Source: Deltaproteobacteria bacterium (lineage in GTDB: Bacteria; Desulfobacterota; Desulfobacteria; Desulfobacterales; Desulfosarcinaceae). Taken from it: a stretch of DNA of 64,000 nucleotides. Below the pieces are notes generated by a model, which was not told the DNA's origin, made no database searches, and saw only the letters and a list, made by a program, of their open reading frames with translations. How positions within the stretch are numbered: the stretch's first letter is position 1; each line of letters starts with the position of its first letter. Shown in pieces: positions 35,186 to 43,755 of the stretch. A program made the translations under genes and the position numbers. The stretch lies in NCBI GenBank assembly GCA_021824175.1, contig JAKALP010000031.1, positions 1 to 64,000 on the forward strand. The letters are read 5' to 3'.

Positions 35186-35243
35186 CGCTCTTAGATCGAT
35201 TGTGATATCGTAGTACAAAAATAATATCGATCGAGGTGCGATC

Positions 35244-35450
35244 ATGCAAACCGTTACCGTTTCTCCAAAATACCAGGTCGTTATCCCAAAAGCCATTCGC
35301 GAAACCATGCGATTGCGTCCTGGGCAAAAACTGAAAGTCATCGAGTATGAAGGACGGATCGAATTACTCCCCGATAAGGATATCTCTGAATTAAAAGGGT
35401 TCTTAAAAGGAATTAATACGGAGTTTGAGCGCGAGGGCGACCGCCAATGA
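35244..35450 (+). CDS. vapB: AbrB/SpoVT-type antitoxin
   Basis: 68 residues: VTVSPKYQVVIPKAIRETMRL and GQKLKVIEYEGRIELLP form the swapped-hairpin AbrB DNA-binding fold; the acidic tail should clamp the toxin. Overlaps vapC by ATGA. An AT-rich leader with TATCG repeats (35205-35233) may be its own operator. Belongs to a different antitoxin class from the pair at 7641. Confidence 0.87.
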   Translation: MQTVTVSPKYQVVIPKAIRETMRLRPGQKLKVIEYEGRIELLPDKDISELKGFLKGINTEFEREGDRQ

Positions 35451-35842
35451 ATATTGTCGATACTTCCGGGTGGTTGGAATACTTCGCGGGAGGGCCAAAT
35501 TCCGCGCATTTTTCTCGCCCGCTTCAAGATGCTTCATCCCTTATTGTCCCCGTAATCACCATTTATGAAGTATTTAAAGTCGTGTTGCGTGAAGCCGGTG
35601 AAGACGAAGCATTGCAATCCATCTCGGCAATGCAAAAAGGGAAGGGCATCGAACTCACCTTAAGCTTATCCATGAGCGCCGCAAAACTTGGACTGCAATA
35701 TAATCTGCCTATGGCTGACAGCATCATATTCGCCACAGCCAAAAAATTTCAATGTGTTATTTGGACTCAAGATGCTCACTTCGAAGATTTGCCTGAAGTA
35801 AAATTCTTTCCCAAAACAGCTACAGGCAAAAGAAAGAAATAG
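35447..35842 (+). CDS. vapC: PIN-domain ribonuclease toxin VapC, second pair
   Basis: 131 residues starting MNIVDTSGWLEYF. Acidic PIN residues: Asp in VDTSGW, Glu in TIYEVFK, Asp in MADSIIFATA and Asp in TQDAHFEDL. All are present. Translationally coupled to the AbrB-type antitoxin. It ends 8 bases from the truncated methyltransferase gene. Confidence 0.88.
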   Translation: MNIVDTSGWLEYFAGGPNSAHFSRPLQDASSLIVPVITIYEVFKVVLREAGEDEALQSISAMQKGKGIELTLSLSMSAAKLGLQYNLPMADSIIFATAKKFQCVIWTQDAHFEDLPEVKFFPKTATGKRKK

Positions 35843-35850
35843 AGCAAAAC

Positions 35851-36210
35851 CTAATGGTGAAACGCGGAGCGGCAAGTAACCATTGAGAAACCATTATCTT
35901 TATAGGGAAGGTGTTCAGCATCGCTTTGGCAGAGAAGCAGATTGGCGGCCTTTTGCCGCCGGCATTGGTTGCGGGCGATTTTAAGCAAGTCATCGGAAAG
36001 ATCGCAGCCGGCCGCTCGACGGACCTTATCCCCGCAAAACAGCACAAAGGCGCCCGAGCCGCAAGCGACATCCAGCAGGGTGTCGTGGACCTGCATGCCG
36101 CAGAATTGATAGATGAATGCAAAGATCTTCTGGTTGCGGATGAATGAGTGACCGGAAAATTGATCGGCCTGCTGATTGAATTGGGTCCGGATTTTGTCTT
36201 TTGTGGTCAT
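35851..36210 (-). pseudogene. SAM-dependent methyltransferase, C-terminally truncated
   Basis: 119 codons from an ATG. The class I methyltransferase core begins normally: LLDVACGSGAFVLFCG (motif I), CDLSDDLLKIARNQ, DAEHLPYKDNGFSMVTCRSAFHH (motif II/III). It then stops at TAG next to the end of vapC. About half of the usual 200-250 residues, including the remaining strands, is missing. The arrival of the vapBC segment is the likely cause. Confidence 0.7.
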
Positions 36211-36254
36211 GGGGAGTGGGCGTTTAGGCGGAACGTTAAAGGTATAAGGTTATA

Positions 36255-36303
36255 GTAGGGCGCACTCTGCGCACCATTTACTGGTGCATGAAATGCACCC
36301 TAC
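36255..36303. repeat. Palindromic repeat, GTAGGGTGC family, copy 2
   Basis: GTAGGGCGCACTCTGCGCACC-like left half (split here: GTAGGGCGCA, then CTCTGCGCACC) and GGTGCATGAAATGCACCCTAC-like right half, 7-base spacer. Same layout as copy 1 with a few changed pairs. Confidence 0.8.
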
Positions 36304-36445
36304 GAAGGGCCCTATTCTCACTATGGATTTCATATCAAAAACCGTTTTTGCCATGGTTCTTGCCGCAAACTATAGAAAGACATCGTTCATGAAACTGTGG
36401 CGTGTCAACCTGTTCCGAAATTTATGAAAGTGAGGTCAATTCTCT

Positions 36446-36595
36446 ACGTTGCGCCGTGGCGCCGTTGCGTGAGACATTTTGATAATACCTATGAGCCGTA
36501 AGTATTATCTTTGCTCAGCATAGGCTCATTCGTCTATTGTGCCAACTAAGGCTGCTGCGATTTTGGTCTCGCGCAACGGCGCTACGGCGCAACGT
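36446..36595. repeat. MITE-like element, ACGTTGCGCC terminal repeats, copy 2
   Basis: 28-bp terminal inverted repeats (36446-36473, 36568-36595) with two mismatches, same sequence family as copy 1, enclosing 94 bp. Internal sequence has its own small hairpin (TATGAGCC... AGGCTCAT). Total 150 bp, no coding capacity. Confidence 0.8.
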
Positions 36596-36661
36596 TAACT
36601 GAATTTACACCCGTCGCGACTTGCTTGCGGGCCACAAAGGTATGTGAACAAATAAAAAGCC

Positions 36662-37462
36662 ATGCCCTATTTCAAAACCACCGACGATTGCAGCATTTAC
36701 TATGAACTGATGGGCGATGCGCCCGGCAAGCCGGTGATTGTCTTTATCAACGGCACGCTGCAAACCACTGTCTATTGGAAAATTGCAGCCAAGGAACTGG
36801 CCCGGCGTTTCCGCATTCTGATCTATGACGGCCGGGGCCAAGGGGACAGCGATCTGGGCAATCGGCCGCTTTCGCTGGACCTGCATGCCGCGGATCTGAA
36901 GGCCCTGCTTTATGAACTGGGCATCCACCAGAGCGCCCTGGTGGGGTTAAGCCACGGCGCCCGGGTGGCCTTGACCGTGGCCAACCAGAGCCCGGACTTG
37001 GTCACGCGCCTGATTCTGTGCAGCATCTCCACCCACGCTTCGTTCCGCGCCAAGATGATTGTGCGCTCCTGGCATGAGATCCTGCAGCGCCACAGCCTGG
37101 ATGCCATGGTATGGGCCGCCCTGCCCCATGTCTTTGGTCGCACTTTTCTCAAAGAAAATGAGAAGCAGTTGGACCGCATTGTCAAAACTATCGTGCGCCG
37201 CAACAAAACCGAAGCCTTGCGGGCCCATCTCGAAGCCTTGCAGCACTATCCGCCCCTGGGCAATGTGCTCAAGGCCCCGCCATTCCTGGTGCTGGTGCTG
37301 ACCGGCGAGGATGATCTGCTGGTATCCAAGGAGGGGGCCGAAGAGATCGCCGAGATTTGCGGCGGGCGCCATATTGAGTTCAAGGGCATCGGCCACTCGC
37401 TTTCGGCCGAGGCGCCTAAGCAGTTTATCCAGATTGTTACGGATTTTTTGAGTGGGATATGA
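36662..37462 (+). CDS. Alpha/beta hydrolase
   Basis: 266 residues without signal peptide. Nucleophile Ser in GLSHGARVAL, Asp in TGEDDLLV, His in GIGHSLS; the oxyanion strand is VIVFINGTLQTT. Sequence type is that of the 3-oxoadipate enol-lactonase/carboxylesterase group. Substrate unknown. The ATG has only a poor ribosome site. Confidence 0.85.
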   Translation: MPYFKTTDDCSIYYELMGDAPGKPVIVFINGTLQTTVYWKIAAKELARRFRILIYDGRGQGDSDLGNRPLSLDLHAADLKALLYELGIHQSALVGLSHGARVALTVANQSPDLVTRLILCSISTHASFRAKMIVRSWHEILQRHSLDAMVWAALPHVFGRTFLKENEKQLDRIVKTIVRRNKTEALRAHLEALQHYPPLGNVLKAPPFLVLVLTGEDDLLVSKEGAEEIAEICGGRHIEFKGIGHSLSAEAPKQFIQIVTDFLSGI

Positions 37463-37848
37463 AATGGGAGAAAGTTGTTTATCTGAATGCGGCCGACGCG
37501 CAGCACTACTCCCTCTCCACTTTTTGGGGAGAGGGCCGGGGTGAGGGGCATAAGCGCTAACTTGAATAGACAGCTAAATTTTGTTGAAAAATGAATATCG
37601 AATATTGAACAACAAATATCGAATTACAAAGTCTCTTTTTGTTTGGTAATGATTCCGCGGTTCGGATAATACGGATGGCAAAATCAATCAGTCGTTCCTC
37701 AAGATCATACTGTTTAAGTTACTTCGACATTTTGCTGTTCCTTGTTTGATATTCGATATTCAATTAAGTTAGCGCTCATGGGGGGGTGAGGGGGTATGCG
37801 CACTGTAAAAAGATGTATTGGCTTTTATATCCATAGAGAGATGACTTA
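37463..37848. other. Gene-free stretch with a nested inverted-repeat element
   Basis: Contains a CTCTCC/GGGGAGAGG hairpin (37511-37540) and the element at 37553-37776. No gene supported. Confidence 0.65.
37553..37776. repeat. Inverted-repeat element with AGCGCTAACTT ends
   Basis: AGCGCTAACTT (37553-37563) and AAGTTAGCGCT (37766-37776) are exact complements. Inside, GAATATCGAATATTG and GATATTCGATATTCAA pair further. The flanks on both sides carry GGGGTGAGGGG, as if the element was inserted into, and split, a CTCACC-type repeat. 224 bp, AT-rich, non-coding. Confidence 0.6.
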
Positions 37849-38667
37849 ATGATTCACGTCACCTGGACCGGCGCCGCCGGTTTGAAATTCGAAACCGCCG
37901 AAGAGATGATCCTCATCGACCCCTACTTTACCCGGATCAATCTCTTTAAAACTTTTATCCTCGCCATTGAGCCGGACCTGGCGGCCATTAAAGCCGCTCT
38001 ACCGGACATGAAAAAAATCAAGGCCGTCATCGTCGGCCACACCCACTCGGATCATGCCCTGGATGTGCCGTATATCGCCGATCAAGCCCGGCAGGCCCAG
38101 GTCGTGGGCAGCGCTTCCCTGGATACCCTGATGACCATCAGCGGTCTGGCCGGCCGCACTACGGTGTGCCGCGGCGGTGAAAGAGTGGAATTGGCGCCGT
38201 CGGCCGCGGTCACCATGATCCGCTCCGCCCACGGGCTGGTGGCCGGAGGCAAGGTGCCCTTTCAGGGCGAGATCCGCAGCACCGCCAATTTGCCCATGAA
38301 AGCCAGCGGTTACCGGGTGGGCACGGTCTTCGCGCCCCGCTTGGAACTCAACGGCACGGTGTTTCAACACCATGGCAGCGCCAATTTTATCGCCGAAGAA
38401 ATGGAAGGCCGCACCTGTGATGTGCTTTTCCTGTGCGTGCCGGGCTGGAAGAAAAGTGAAGGCTACCCGCAGCGGCTCATTGAGATCACCCGGCCCCAGA
38501 CCGTAGTATTGTTCCATTATGATGATTTTTCCAAACCCCATGCGCCAGGCAGGAAAACCCGCGTCATGCCCATGAGCGACATGAAGGGCCTGATGAATCG
38601 CATCAAAGCGCACGCGCCCAAAGTCAATGTGATTGTTCCCCAGGTGGGGGAGGTTATGTCATTTTGA
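37849..38667 (+). CDS. MBL-fold metallo-hydrolase
   Basis: 272 residues. Metal ligands in HTHSDH (HxHxDH), with later His in MIRSAHGLV, VFQHHGSANF and LFHYDDF. The N-terminus MIHVTWTGAAGLKFETAEEM is that of the UlaG-like branch. It likely hydrolyses a phosphoester or lactone; substrate unknown. No signal peptide. Confidence 0.82.
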   Translation: MIHVTWTGAAGLKFETAEEMILIDPYFTRINLFKTFILAIEPDLAAIKAALPDMKKIKAVIVGHTHSDHALDVPYIADQARQAQVVGSASLDTLMTISGLAGRTTVCRGGERVELAPSAAVTMIRSAHGLVAGGKVPFQGEIRSTANLPMKASGYRVGTVFAPRLELNGTVFQHHGSANFIAEEMEGRTCDVLFLCVPGWKKSEGYPQRLIEITRPQTVVLFHYDDFSKPHAPGRKTRVMPMSDMKGLMNRIKAHAPKVNVIVPQVGEVMSF

Positions 38668-38683
38668 TAAATGCACCACGTGT

Positions 38684-38739
38684 AATCCGTGTCATTCGTG
38701 GTAAAAATTTGACCACGGATAGCACTGATGACACGGATA
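38684..38739. repeat. ATCCGTG-family hairpin, copy 1
   Basis: GTAATCCGTGTCATTCGTGG pairs with CCACGGATAGC...ACACGGAT. Same family as 42341, 58017, 58451 and 58641. Confidence 0.7.
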
Positions 38740-38849
38740 AGCGGAAGCAAAGCAGAATGATTTGGCAAGTACGGTTCTGAATTCAACGCTGAGACCGCCA
38801 AGCGCGCAAAGGGCCGCAGAGGAACAAATGGGCTCGAAGAGCCCCTTAA

Positions 38850-38877
38850 ACGTTGCGCCGTAGCGCCGTGGCGTGAG
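38850..38877. repeat. Solo terminal repeat of the ACGTTGCGCC element
   Basis: 28 bases matching the left end of the elements at 6265 and 36446 at nearly all positions. No partner arm is found within 250 bases, so this is a one-ended relic. Confidence 0.7.
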
Positions 38878-39073
38878 AAAATATTTTTCGGCATCGTGGC
38901 GCACCCTCTCCCGCATCCCCCATTGCATTTTCCCCCGAACCGGTCCAAAATAGAGGCAACCAATTGGATTTGCCGCTGAAATAATCGGTCGGGCTCACCA
39001 CCAGCGCTTTTTCTCGGAAACGACTCAACGAATTAACGAATCAACCAAACACCAACCCATGGCAGGAGGACAA

Positions 39074-39472
39074 ATGAAGGAGATCAGCGAACTCAAATTC
39101 CCCAGCGACATGCGCTATAGCAAAGATCATGAGTGGGCCCGGTCAGAGGGCACACTCTATGTGGTAGGCATCAGCGACTATGCCCAGGACCAGTTGGGCG
39201 ACGTGGTGTTTGTGGAGCTGCCCCAAAAAGGCCGCAAGCTCAAGCAGGGAGAAGATTTCGGTTCGGTGGAGTCGGTCAAGGCGGTCTCCGAACTCTTTGC
39301 GCCCGTGGGCGGCGAGGTGGTGGAGATCAACCCGGAACTGGAAGAGAGCCCCGAGCTGGTCAATCGCGACCCCTACGGCCAGGGCTGGATGGTGAAGATC
39401 AAAACCACGGGGCCGGATGACTTCAACCGCCTCATGGATCGCGACGCTTACTTAAAATCTCTGCAAGGATAG
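39074..39472 (+). CDS. gcvH: Glycine cleavage system H protein
   Basis: 132 residues after AGGAGG. Lipoyl-acceptor Lys in FGSVESVKAVSELFAPV, with the flanking GDVVFVELP strand and C-terminal GQGWMVKIK typical of GcvH. Carries the aminomethyl group between the decarboxylase (GcvP) and GcvT. First gene of an operon gcvH-gcvPA-gcvPB, with lipB and lipA downstream to make and attach its lipoate. Confidence 0.95.
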   Translation: MKEISELKFPSDMRYSKDHEWARSEGTLYVVGISDYAQDQLGDVVFVELPQKGRKLKQGEDFGSVESVKAVSELFAPVGGEVVEINPELEESPELVNRDPYGQGWMVKIKTTGPDDFNRLMDRDAYLKSLQG

Positions 39473-39477
39473 ATTGG

Positions 39478-40812
39478 ATGCGTTATCTTCCCCACACCGA
39501 TACCGACATCGCGGCCATGCTGGCGGCCGTGGGAGCAAAGGGCCTGGACGATCTCTTCGATCATATCCCAGTTGACTGCCGCCGCAAAACCCCTTTGAAT
39601 CTGCCGCCGCCGTTAAGCGAATGGGCCCTGGACCGCCACATGGACGCCCTGGCCCAGGAGAGCGCCGTGGCGCCGGCTTATAAAATCTTCCTGGGCGCGG
39701 GCAGCTACGATCATCACATCCCCGAAACCATCAAACAACTGTTGCGCCGGGGCGAACTCTACACGGCCTATACTCCCTACCAGCCCGAAGTAAGTCAAGG
39801 CACCCTGCAGGCCATCTATGAATACCAGACCCTGGTGGGCCGCCTGCTGGGCACGGAGGTGGCCAACGCCTCCATGTATGACGGCGCCTCGGCGTTGGCC
39901 GAAGCCTTGCTCATGGCCGCGCGCGTGACCAAACGCATGCGCGTGGCGGTCTCCAGGGCCATTCACCCCCACTATCGCCAGGTGGTGCGGACCTATCTGC
40001 ATCCCACGGGCATGGATATCGTGGAGCTGCCCTTTGGCCCGGACGGCCGCACCGATCTCTGCTCTCTTTCGGAAGAAAAAGAGCTGGCCGCCGTGGCTCT
40101 GCAATCGCCCAACTTCTTCGGCTGTGTCGAAGATCTTCCGGCGGCCGAGAAGCAAATCCATGCCGAGACCGACCGCCTCATGATCGCCGCCTTCAGCGAA
40201 CCCCTGGCCTTCGGATTGTATCAAGCGCCGGGCCGTCTGGGTGCCGACATCGTGTGCGGCGAAGGCCAAAGCCTGGGCATTGCTAAATCTTTTGGCGGAC
40301 CGGGATTGGGACTCTTCGGCTGCCGTCTGGCCCAGGTGCGCAGCATGCCGGGCCGCCTGGTGGGCAAGACCACGGATCTCGAAGGCCGGCGCGGCTTTGT
40401 GCTGACGCTCTCCACCCGCGAGCAGCATATTCGGCGCGAACGCGCCACCTCCAACATCTGCACCAACCAGGGGCTGTGCGCCACGGCGGCCGCCATGTAC
40501 ATGGCTTCGCTGGGCGGCAGCGGTTTCCGGCAACTGGCCCGCCTGAATTATGACAAGGCCGGCTATCTCAAGACGCAACTGCAGCAGGCCGGTCTTGCCG
40601 TGCCTTTCAGCGCGCCGGTCTTCAATGAGTTCGTGGTGCGCCTTGGCGGCAATACGGCCGAACGCTACCAGCGCCTGCTGGAGAAGAAGATCATCGCCGG
40701 GCTCCCCTTGGAGAAGTACTACCCGGAGTTGAAAAATCACTACCTGCTTTGCGTCACGGAAACCAGCAGTAAAGCCGACCTGGACCTGTTGATCAAGGAG
40801 GTGACTCCATGA
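39478..40812 (+). CDS. gcvPA: Glycine dehydrogenase (decarboxylating) subunit 1
   Basis: 444 residues. N-terminal half of the P protein: MRYLPHTDTDIAAML, then YTAYTPYQPEVSQGTLQAI, ASMYDGASALAEALLMA and NICTNQGLCATAAAMYM. This subunit lacks the PLP lysine and forms the active site together with GcvPB. Five bases after gcvH; overlaps gcvPB by 4 bases. The split form is typical of many anaerobes. Confidence 0.95.
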   Translation: MRYLPHTDTDIAAMLAAVGAKGLDDLFDHIPVDCRRKTPLNLPPPLSEWALDRHMDALAQESAVAPAYKIFLGAGSYDHHIPETIKQLLRRGELYTAYTPYQPEVSQGTLQAIYEYQTLVGRLLGTEVANASMYDGASALAEALLMAARVTKRMRVAVSRAIHPHYRQVVRTYLHPTGMDIVELPFGPDGRTDLCSLSEEKELAAVALQSPNFFGCVEDLPAAEKQIHAETDRLMIAAFSEPLAFGLYQAPGRLGADIVCGEGQSLGIAKSFGGPGLGLFGCRLAQVRSMPGRLVGKTTDLEGRRGFVLTLSTREQHIRRERATSNICTNQGLCATAAAMYMASLGGSGFRQLARLNYDKAGYLKTQLQQAGLAVPFSAPVFNEFVVRLGGNTAERYQRLLEKKIIAGLPLEKYYPELKNHYLLCVTETSSKADLDLLIKEVTP

Positions 40813-42254
40813 GCGGCGCCCAAGGATTGATCTTTGATGAACCCCTGCTGTGGGAGATGGGCTCGCCCGGCCGCGTGGCTTATGCCATGCCCTCCCAGGA
40901 TGTGCCCGCCCAGCCCGTGGACGCAACCTTGACCGGTCCCGGCCCCGATTTCCCGGACCTGAGCGAGCCGGAGATCGTGCGCCACTACACCCGCTTGAGC
41001 CAGTGGAACTTGAGCGTGGACAGCGCCATGTACCCCCTGGGATCATGCACCATGAAGTACAATCCCAAAACCAACGAGCGCCAGGCCGGCCTGCCCGGCA
41101 TCGCCCAGGCCCATCCGCTGCTGCCCACTGCTTTGCGCCAGGGTTTGCTGCGGCTGATGTTCGACCTGGAGAAATTCCTGGCCGAAATCACCGGCCTGGA
41201 TGCGGTCACGCTGCAACCCGCGGCCGGCGCTCAAGGCGAACTGACCGGCATGCTGATCTTCTACGCGTATCATGCCCGGCAAGGCCGGCCGCGCACCAAG
41301 ATCCTGATTCCCGATACGGCCCACGGCACCAACCCGGCCAGTGCGGCCCTGTGCGGCTTTCAGGCCGTGCATGTGCCCTCGGGTCCGGACGGTATTCTGG
41401 AACCCCAGACCGTCGCCGCCCTGATGGACGACGATACCGCCGGCATCATGGTGACCAACCCCAATACTTTGGGCTTGTTTGAAAGCAATATCCGCCAGGT
41501 GGCCGGCATCGTGCACCAGCGCAACGGTCTGGTCTATGCCGACGGCGCCAACATGAACGCCGTGCTGGGAGTAGTCGACATGGCGGCCATGGGAGTAGAT
41601 ATCCTGCATCTGAATCTACACAAAACCTTTTCTACTCCCCACGGCGGCGGCGGCCCCGGCGCCGGTCCCGTGTGTGTTGCCCAAAAATTGGCTCCCTATC
41701 TGCCCGTGCCGCGGGTAGTACGCGCCGGCGATCAATATCTATTGAGCGATGACGCTCCCCTGTCCGTGGGCAAACTGCACGCCTTTTACGGTAACTTCGG
41801 CATGCTGGTGCGCGCCTACAGCTATATCCTGAGCCTGGGCCCGGAATTGCACAAAGTCAGTCAACTGGCCGTGCTCAATGCCAACTACATCAAAGCAGGC
41901 CTCAAAGATCACTATCATCTGCCCTATGACCGGACCTGCATGCACGAGTGCGTCTTCAGCGACAAACAGCAGGTGGCCCACAAAGTGTCGGCCCTGGATA
42001 TCGCCAAACGGCTCATCGACTACGGTTTTCATCCGCCCACCATTTACTTCCCCCTGGTGGTCAGCGGCGCCATGATGATCGAGCCCACCGAAAGTGAATC
42101 CAAGGAGACATTGGATCACTTCATCGAGGCTCTGCGCGCCATTGCCAAAGAGGCCGAAACCGATCCTGATCTGCTGCACCAGGCCCCGCACATTGCCAAG
42201 CTGCGGCGCCTGGATGAAGTACAGGCGGCGCGCAAACCGCAATTGGCGGGCTGA
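40809..42254 (+). CDS. gcvPB: Glycine dehydrogenase (decarboxylating) subunit 2
   Basis: 481 residues. PLP Schiff-base Lys in LNLHKTFSTPHGGGGPG. Other motifs: MYPLGSCTMKYNPKTNE, LQPAAGAQGELTGML and DTAHGTNPASAALCGF. Catalyses glycine decarboxylation and transfer of the aminomethyl group to lipoyl-GcvH. Its ATG overlaps gcvPA. No gcvT or lpd follows in the window, so these must lie elsewhere. Confidence 0.95.
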   Translation: MSGAQGLIFDEPLLWEMGSPGRVAYAMPSQDVPAQPVDATLTGPGPDFPDLSEPEIVRHYTRLSQWNLSVDSAMYPLGSCTMKYNPKTNERQAGLPGIAQAHPLLPTALRQGLLRLMFDLEKFLAEITGLDAVTLQPAAGAQGELTGMLIFYAYHARQGRPRTKILIPDTAHGTNPASAALCGFQAVHVPSGPDGILEPQTVAALMDDDTAGIMVTNPNTLGLFESNIRQVAGIVHQRNGLVYADGANMNAVLGVVDMAAMGVDILHLNLHKTFSTPHGGGGPGAGPVCVAQKLAPYLPVPRVVRAGDQYLLSDDAPLSVGKLHAFYGNFGMLVRAYSYILSLGPELHKVSQLAVLNANYIKAGLKDHYHLPYDRTCMHECVFSDKQQVAHKVSALDIAKRLIDYGFHPPTIYFPLVVSGAMMIEPTESESKETLDHFIEALRAIAKEAETDPDLLHQAPHIAKLRRLDEVQAARKPQLAG

Positions 42255-42340
42255 TGAATTGGGAAAAACCTAATTTGACCTCGCATAAAGCTACCAAGGC
42301 ACATAGAGATTATATTCTTCTTTTCTTTATCTTTTCGTAC

Positions 42341-42410
42341 CTTATCCGTGTTATCCGTGCCATCCGTGGTCATTTTTTTTACCACGGATAATACTGATTT
42401 CACGGATGGG
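42341..42410. repeat. ATCCGTG-family hairpin, copy 2
   Basis: Three ATCCGTG units then ACCACGGAT complements; the loop contains a run of eight T. It lies between gcvPB and lipB, so lipB may be partly separated transcriptionally. Confidence 0.7.
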
Positions 42411-42454
42411 CAGCTTGTTGGATGGAGAATAAATTCTTCACCTTGGAGAGATTC

Positions 42455-43138
42455 ATGCGTTTCGCTTATCTTCTCGATTTACCGCTGACCGAATACTCCA
42501 ATGCCCTGGCATTGCAACGCGCCGCGGTCCAAGCCCGCCGCGAAGGCCGTTTGGATCGCGACCTGATCCTCATGCTCGAACACCCGCCGGTATTTACTCT
42601 GGGCCGACGCGGGGGGCGGGAGAATCTGCTGATATCTGAAGAAGAACTTCGCAAAAAGAATATCGCCGTGGTGCCCATTGAACGCGGAGGCGACATCACC
42701 TATCACGGCTCCGGCCAACTGGTAGTCTACCCCATCGTCGACCTCAATGCCGCTCACATCAAAGTGGTGGCCTTTGTCGATCTGCTGGAGCAGGCCATGA
42801 TCCGCACCGCGGCCCATTGGGATATCCCGGCCCGCGGCGACGCACAGCACCGCGGCGCCTGGGTAGAACATCGCAAATTGGGCAGCATAGGCCTCACCGT
42901 GCGGCACGGCATCAGCTTTCATGGCCTGGCCTTAAATGTCACTACCGACCTGACCCCTTTCACCTGGATCAATCCCTGCGGCATCCAGGCGTGTGAAATG
43001 ACGACTTTGTCACGCGAAGCCAATCAATCAGTGAGCGTGGAGGAAGTACGAAAACAGATGGCAGACCAATTGGGAGGTCTGCTGGGTGCGACATTTAAGT
43101 CGATTAACATTGAATCAGCAAACGCCTATATTCGGTAA
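42455..43138 (+). CDS. lipB: Lipoyl(octanoyl) transferase
   Basis: 227 residues from the ATG that follows GGAGAG. LipB signatures: PVFTLGRRGG, RGGDITYHGSGQLVVYPIVDL, active-site Lys in HRKLGSIGL and Cys in TWINPCGIQ. Transfers octanoyl from acyl carrier protein to GcvH. Proximity to gcvHP fits that use. An upstream start at 42422 is less likely. Confidence 0.95.
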   Translation: MRFAYLLDLPLTEYSNALALQRAAVQARREGRLDRDLILMLEHPPVFTLGRRGGRENLLISEEELRKKNIAVVPIERGGDITYHGSGQLVVYPIVDLNAAHIKVVAFVDLLEQAMIRTAAHWDIPARGDAQHRGAWVEHRKLGSIGLTVRHGISFHGLALNVTTDLTPFTWINPCGIQACEMTTLSREANQSVSVEEVRKQMADQLGGLLGATFKSINIESANAYIR

Positions 43139-43455
43139 AAAATGGAGCTCTTATTTTTCAAAATGCACTGCATAATAACCTGGATGCCCGCCTGCGCGGG
43201 CATGACGAAAAGGAGTGTTAATTATAAAATTCGGGAGGTGAATAATCACTGATGAAAATTCTTCTATTTGCAGACTGAGAAATTCATTCACTCGGATAGT
43301 GCAGCATCGCGTAAAGTCATTCCCGCGAAGGCGGGAATCCAGAATGCCAAGGGCTTAAGATTTGGAGACCTGTTCATCACAGAACGGCAAGATATAACAC
43401 CCAGCTCGATTCCGTAACAAATCAACAGTGACCGAGCTTTTTAGCTGAAATACCA
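43139..43455. other. Spacer holding the upstream composite palindrome
   Basis: 317 bases without gene, mostly occupied by the composite repeat at 43180-43342. Confidence 0.6.
43180..43342. repeat. Composite inverted pair, GTCATTCCCGCG family, upstream copy
   Basis: CTGGATGCCCGCCTGCGCGG... (43180-43206) and GTCATTCCCGCGAAGGCGGG... (43316-43342) are 27-base near-complements (three mismatches), each a palindrome in itself. 163 bp in all. Lies 113 bases before the GIY-YIG start. Confidence 0.8.
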
Positions 43456-43752
43456 ATGCCAAAACAATTCTACGTCTACATCTTAGCCAGCCAACGCAAC
43501 GGTACTTTATACACGGGAGTAACCTCAGATCTTACTCAACGCGTCTTCCAACACCAAAAGGTATTTGTACCAGGATTTACATCAAAATATGCTATAAAGA
43601 TGCTTGTCTGGTATGAAGTACATGAAACCGCTGAAAGCGCCATTCAACGCGAAAAACGCATTAAGAAATGGCGACGTGAATGGAAACTGAAACTGATTGA
43701 AGAGCACAACCCTGAATGGAGCGATTTATATCCTCGGATTGCGCACTTGTAA
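43456..43752 (+). CDS. GIY-YIG nuclease-like protein
   Basis: 98 residues. Motif FYVYILASQRNGTLYTGVTS contains the Y-I / Y-G pair of the GIY-YIG active site, Arg in LTQRVFQH, Glu in ESAIQREKRIKKW, and the C-terminal NPEWSDLYP of the small stand-alone UPF0213-like group. It interrupts the lipB-lipA pair. Composite palindromes lie on both sides, the downstream one starting 4 bases after the stop. Confidence 0.87.
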   Translation: MPKQFYVYILASQRNGTLYTGVTSDLTQRVFQHQKVFVPGFTSKYAIKMLVWYEVHETAESAIQREKRIKKWRREWKLKLIEEHNPEWSDLYPRIAHL

Positions 43753-43755
43753 TGA

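Larger units (their letters stand above)
34678..35243. other. Repeat-rich spacer between GH54 and vapBC-2
   Basis: Contains a small open frame with a strong ribosome site (34852-34971), a degenerate CATTCCCGCG palindrome (34891-34972) and a MITE-like element (34994-35185). Nothing else was recognised. Confidence 0.6.
36211..36661. other. Gene-free stretch with two repeat elements
   Basis: Contains the GTAGGG-type palindrome copy 2 (36255-36303) and MITE-like element copy 2 (36446-36595). No gene supported. Confidence 0.7.
38668..39073. other. Repeat-rich leader region of the gcv genes
   Basis: Contains an ATCCGTG-family hairpin (38684-38739), a CGCAGAGG-type relic (38780-38822) and a solo ACGTTGCGCC end (38850-38877). 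I did not find a gcvTH-type glycine riboswitch here. Confidence 0.6.

Noticed and set aside
38880-39073. Possible glycine riboswitch before gcvH
   Set aside because: No tandem aptamer-like pattern; the space is occupied by dispersed repeats.
39613-41046. Long minus-strand frame of 477 codons across gcvPA and gcvPB
   Set aside because: Antisense shadow of two well-conserved genes; translation rich in Arg, His and Gly with no family features.
42363-42389. Rho-independent terminator after gcvPB
   Set aside because: The T run lies in the loop of the hairpin, not after the stem; the structure belongs to the ATCCGTG repeat family.
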